Assembly: GCA_003524435.1 (NCBI GenBank) | Contig: DQHP01000075.1 | Span: forward strand, 1 to 7,748 | Direction: 5' to 3' | DNA: 7,748 bases | Source of the DNA: Microbacterium sp. | GTDB taxonomy: Bacteria; Actinomycetota; Actinomycetes; Actinomycetales; Microbacteriaceae | Shown here: positions 5,591-7,748 of the stretch, in pieces | Layout: every line of letters starts with the position of its first letter | Numbering within the stretch: the first letter of the stretch is position 1 | Translations under genes and position numbers: made by a program | Notes under the pieces: model-generated | What the model saw: only the letters and a program-made list of their open reading frames with translations | What the model was told of the DNA's origin: nothing | The model's database searches: none

Positions 5591-6871
5591 TTAGATGCGA
5601 GCGTCTTGGCGCGGGATCCAGACCTTCTTGATGATGATCAGGATGGATGCCGTCACCGGCACCGCGACGAGGGCACCGAGCAGGCCCAACAGAGTTCCAC
5701 CGACGAGGGCGCCGATAACGACCAGCGAGCCGGGGATCGAAATCGCCCGGTTCATCACCTTCGGCGTCAAGACGTACGACTCCACCTGCATGTAGATGAG
5801 ATAGACAACGGCGAAAATCAGGGCGAAGATGATGTTGTCGCCGAACAGGGCGATGCCCGTGCCGATCACCCAGAACAGTAGCGATCCGACGAGCGGGATC
5901 AGCGTAATCAGGAACGCGACAACCGCCAGCAGCAGCGGGAACGGCAGATTCAGCGCCGTATAGAGAATCAACACGATGATCGAGTTGATGAATGCCAGAG
6001 TCACCATTCCCATCACGTATCCACCGACAGAGTCGGTGATCTGCGTGCTGATGATGTCGGCGTCCTTACGATCGCGCGCCGGGACGAGGCGCAGCATCGC
6101 GAGCTTCATGCTGGGCAGCGTCGCGACGAAGTAGATGATGAGCACGAGCACGATGACCGCGCCGGAGAGGCCGTTTGCGATGGAGGCACCCACCTGAAGC
6201 GCGCCGCCGCCGATCGTGGCGATGTTGCCGGGGTCAGAGAGGAATTTCTGCACATCGCCGACCAACGTCTGGAACTGATCGCCGAACTGGTCCCTCAGCG
6301 TCGCGTAGAGATCGCTGGTTTGGAAGTCCGCGACCATCTTGGGGACGTCCTTGACGAAGTTCGCAATCTGCGCGACGACAACGGGGACGATCGCCCAGAT
6401 GATCAGACCCAGCGCGACGATGAGTGAGACGAGCACGATGACAACGCCCCAGCCGCGGCTCAGACCACGTCGTTCGAGGAACCGGATCGCGGGGTCCAAG
6501 CCCAGCGCAGCGAAGAGCGCGAGAGCAATGTAGATGATCACCGTCGACAGGTTCGATAGCGCGAGTCCGAGCAGGACCGCGGCGAGGCCACCCAGTGTGA
6601 GAAGGAAGCCAAAGACGAAGGGGCGCTCGATGCGCGTCCAGAACGAGCGGTTCGATGGCACCGGCTCGACCACGGGCTTCGGCGACAATTCTGCTTCGTC
6701 AGCGGGCTCGACCTGCTTCTTCACCTTCTGCCCTGTCTGCTTCGGGGGCTTCTTGGTTTTCGTCGCGGCCTTGGCGCGTGTTGTGGGGGCCTCTGTGTTC
6801 GCGGCGTCGTTCGTAGGAACCTCAGCCGGTACGTTGGCGTCATCGGATGCCGCGGGCATGTCGGAGCTCAT
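5591..6871 (-). CDS. AI-2E family transporter (PerM/YdiK/TqsA-type membrane protein)
   Basis: A 426-residue polytopic membrane protein of the AI-2 exporter superfamily (formerly UPF0118/DUF20). Family members have been linked to autoinducer-2 export, sodium/proton antiport and other efflux; the substrate here is unknown. Hydrophobic segments lie at about 83-105, 108-128, 142-170, 232-252, 285-307, 309-334, 340-362 and 383-415, with a large soluble loop at about 171-231. Family hallmarks are present: INSIIVLILYTALNLPFPLLL (295-315, substantially conserved pattern), IPLVG (325-329), the QVESYVLTPKVM segment (362-373) and GLLGALVAVPVTA (396-408). The first 75 residues are a low-complexity, disordered-looking cytoplasmic extension rich in Ala, Thr, Pro and Lys. 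The start at 6871 is favoured by a leaderless-type -10 box. It converges on the zinc-ribbon gene with only 22 bases between stops, and is divergent from chorismate mutase. Confidence 0.9.
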   Translation of the reverse strand: MSSDMPAASDDANVPAEVPTNDAANTEAPTTRAKAATKTKKPPKQTGQKVKKQVEPADEAELSPKPVVEPVPSNRSFWTRIERPFVFGFLLTLGGLAAVLLGLALSNLSTVIIYIALALFAALGLDPAIRFLERRGLSRGWGVVIVLVSLIVALGLIIWAIVPVVVAQIANFVKDVPKMVADFQTSDLYATLRDQFGDQFQTLVGDVQKFLSDPGNIATIGGGALQVGASIANGLSGAVIVLVLIIYFVATLPSMKLAMLRLVPARDRKDADIISTQITDSVGGYVMGMVTLAFINSIIVLILYTALNLPFPLLLAVVAFLITLIPLVGSLLFWVIGTGIALFGDNIIFALIFAVVYLIYMQVESYVLTPKVMNRAISIPGSLVVIGALVGGTLLGLLGALVAVPVTASILIIIKKVWIPRQDARI

Positions 6872-6877
6872 GCGCCA

Positions 6878-6883
6878 ACTCTA
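6878..6883 (-). promoter_or_regulatory. Candidate -10 box (TAGAGT) for leaderless transcription of the AI-2E gene
   Basis: On the minus strand TAGAGT is followed by six bases and then the ATG at 6871, matching the TANNNT-N6-ATG layout of actinobacterial leaderless genes. No Shine-Dalgarno sequence is present before this ATG, which supports the idea. Confidence 0.4.
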
Positions 6884-6919
6884 TTGTGCGTCGGCGCGAT
6901 ATCGTCGTAACTGCCGACT

Positions 6920-6925
6920 AGGAGG
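6920..6925 (+). promoter_or_regulatory. Shine-Dalgarno AGGAGG of chorismate mutase
   Basis: A full-consensus AGGAGG lies six bases before the ATG at 6932 and fixes that start. The 60-base gap to the divergent AI-2E gene must hold both promoters; I see no convincing -35/-10 pair for this gene. Confidence 0.7.
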
Positions 6926-6931
6926 AGAGAG

Positions 6932-7231
6932 ATGACTGACGCTGACGAGGCCAGAGCCGAACTGTTGCGGCTGCGAGGCAGCATCGACAATATTGATGCC
7001 GCCCTCATCTTCATGCTGGCAGAACGCTTCCGGGCGACGCAGCAGGTCGGCGTTTTGAAGGCAACGCACGCGATGCCGGCATCTGATCCTGGACGCGAAG
7101 AGCAACAGGTCGCACGCCTGCGCGCGCTTGCGGAAGAGGCGCATCTCGATCCGGAATTCGCCGAGAAGTGGTTCAACTTCGTGGTCGCCGAGGTCATTCG
7201 CCATCACACCGAGGCCGCCAGCGGCAACTGA
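6932..7231 (+). CDS. Chorismate mutase, AroQ class (monofunctional)
   Basis: A 99-residue all-helical cytosolic enzyme that converts chorismate to prephenate at the branch to phenylalanine and tyrosine. It aligns without gaps, at an offset of four, to the E. coli P-protein mutase domain as I recall that sequence: R11, R28, K39, D48, R51 and E52 correspond to R15, R32, K43, D52, R55 and E56, all conserved. Two other active-site positions differ: S84 is V88 and Q88 is H92. The length is normal for a free-standing AroQ domain, with no regulatory or prephenate dehydratase domain and no signal peptide. The related isochorismate pyruvate-lyase fold is possible but less likely. The start is fixed by AGGAGG at 6920-6925. 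No other aromatic-pathway gene is adjacent. Confidence 0.88.
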   Translation: MTDADEARAELLRLRGSIDNIDAALIFMLAERFRATQQVGVLKATHAMPASDPGREEQQVARLRALAEEAHLDPEFAEKWFNFVVAEVIRHHTEAASGN

Positions 7232-7243
7232 TCGGCTTCGCCT

Positions 7244-7359
7244 CTGGTTCGTCGGTACACCTGGGCGTCAGAATCTACGGATGTGCGTTGAAATCTCGAA
7301 TTCGAGCAGACAGGTGTTGATTTCGACCTACAGGTGTACCGGCGAACCAGCTCTGACGC
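7244..7359. repeat. Inverted-repeat element C with crossing complementary segments
   Basis: CTGGTTCGTCGGTACACCTG (7244-7263) is complementary to CAGGTGTACCGGCGAACCAG (7331-7350) at 19 of 20 positions, the exception being a G-T pair. One base later, GCGTCAGA (7265-7272) is complementary to TCTGACGC (7352-7359), again one base after the first arm. The two pairings cross, as in a pseudoknot. Inside lie a 12-base palindrome CTCGAATTCGAG (7295-7306), a possible nine-pair stem GTTGAAATC (7287-7295) with GATTTCGAC (7319-7327), and an ACAGGTGT direct repeat (7310-7317, 7330-7337). It sits between convergent genes, so it may be a two-way terminator, a structured RNA or a mobile-element remnant. Confidence 0.75.
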
Positions 7360-7431
7360 GACAGTCGACGAGAAACACAATTTTGCAGAAGCTGAGCGCC
7401 GTGCGTTAAAACCTGCAGTGCGCTGAAACCT
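7283..7431. repeat. Three copies of a 14-base motif, GTGCGyTrAAAyCT
   Basis: The copies are GTGCGTTGAAATCT (7283-7296), GTGCGTTAAAACCT (7401-7414) and GTGCGCTGAAACCT (7418-7431), all in the same orientation and differing at three positions. The last two start 17 bases apart; the last overlaps the ROK stop codon and the first lies inside element C. They could be protein-binding sites or remnants of a repeat. The rest of this intergenic stretch (7232-7429) contains no gene I can support. Confidence 0.6.
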
Positions 7432-7748
7432 AACGAACCCCGAGTTCGGCACCGACGACATAAGCGGCTGCTCCCCGCAGTACGGCGGCTGATCCAAGGG
7501 TGGATGCTTCCACATCGATCTCTGTGCTGTGCGGCAGTGCAAGGGCACTGCGAAGCACACCGGCGACGTCAGCGCAGAAGTCGTTGTCGACGATTCCGTC
7601 GGGGTCACTGATTACGACGCGGTGCAGATCGAGCGCCGCTGCGATCGGTGCCAGCGCCGCACCGAGGTGTCGAGCTGCGGCCGTGCTCGTGGTGTCGGTG
7701 CTGGCTTCACGGGCGTGGGTGCTGGAGTGAGTCTGTGGTGCGAGCGCC
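7430..7748 (-). CDS. ROK-family protein, C-terminal part (partial; transcriptional regulator or sugar kinase)
   Basis: An open minus-strand frame runs from the right edge to a TAG at 7430-7432 and gives 106 residues without any ATG, so the gene begins outside the window. The sequence has the typical ROK C-terminus: a helix AARHLGAALAPIAAALDLHRVVISDPDGI, a middle CADVAGVLRSALALP segment, then EASTLGSAAVLRGAAAYVV, the pattern in which ROK proteins end (an A/S-x-LG-x-x-A-x-x-x-GAA motif). ROK proteins are NagC/XylR-type sugar-responsive repressors or glucokinases. The HExGH-like zinc/sugar site and any N-terminal helix-turn-helix lie outside the window, so regulator and kinase cannot be told apart. 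Codon use is like its neighbours. It converges on chorismate mutase across 198 bases. Confidence 0.75.
   Translation of the reverse strand, partial: ALAPQTHSSTHAREASTDTTSTAAARHLGAALAPIAAALDLHRVVISDPDGIVDNDFCADVAGVLRSALALPHSTEIDVEASTLGSAAVLRGAAAYVVGAELGVR

Noticed and set aside
7244..7263. tRNA fragment suggested by the GGTTCG string
   Set aside because: No acceptor stem, anticodon arm or CCA-like end can be found around it; the string belongs to the inverted-repeat arm.
7283..7431. CRISPR array suggested by repeated 14-mers
   Set aside because: Only three degenerate short copies with unequal spacing (104 and 3 bases between copies) and no cas genes.
7204..7608. Minus-strand frame of 134 codons covering the last intergenic region
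   Set aside because: It crosses element C and overlaps the ROK gene in another frame; the ROK frame has recognisable family sequence.

Overview
High-GC, actinobacterial-type DNA. GC-rich third codon positions, the gene families and frequent GCATCC/GGATGC hexamers suggest a member of the Microbacteriaceae such as Microbacterium; this is inference, as no taxonomic marker is present. Nothing resembles a plasmid, phage or insertion sequence. The protein-coding content is ordinary chromosomal; the most unusual signals are in the intergenic spaces.

Layout. Positions 2-58 hold the likely 3' end of a gene entering from the left. An intergenic region (59-317) follows, with a GCACCC tandem repeat, an inverted-repeat element and a small palindrome. 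At 318-1742 is a flavin disulfide oxidoreductase. At 1838-5057 is a compact operon for a ProU/OpuC-type osmoprotectant (glycine betaine/choline-like) ABC importer: a possible leader peptide, ATPase, permease, permease and lipoprotein binding protein. The leader, ATPase and both permeases are linked by ATGA stop/start overlaps, and the binding protein has its own ribosome binding site. A second inverted-repeat element lies just after the operon (5069-5148). Next come a small putative zinc-ribbon protein (5191-5568, +), a convergent AI-2E/PerM-family membrane protein (5591-6871, -) and, divergent from it, an AroQ-class chorismate mutase (6932-7231, +). The 198-base gap after it carries a third, more elaborate inverted-repeat element and a 14-base motif present three times. 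The right edge holds the C-terminal part of a ROK-family protein on the minus strand (7430 to beyond 7748), which has no start codon in the window.

How the genes work together. The importer genes form one functional unit: ATP hydrolysis by the ATPase drives uptake through a permease heterodimer of substrate delivered by the lipoprotein. The ATPase lacks C-terminal CBS domains, so OpuA-style ionic-strength sensing by CBS is not expected. The other genes have no evident shared pathway with it.

Main points for a second look: three intergenic elements share an unusual pattern of two copies of a short motif in one orientation and one in the other, which allows alternative hairpins; the element after chorismate mutase has two adjacent complementary segment pairs in crossing (pseudoknot-compatible) order; the importer may be preceded by a translationally coupled leader peptide; and the oxidoreductase and the chorismate mutase each differ from family paradigms at active-site positions.
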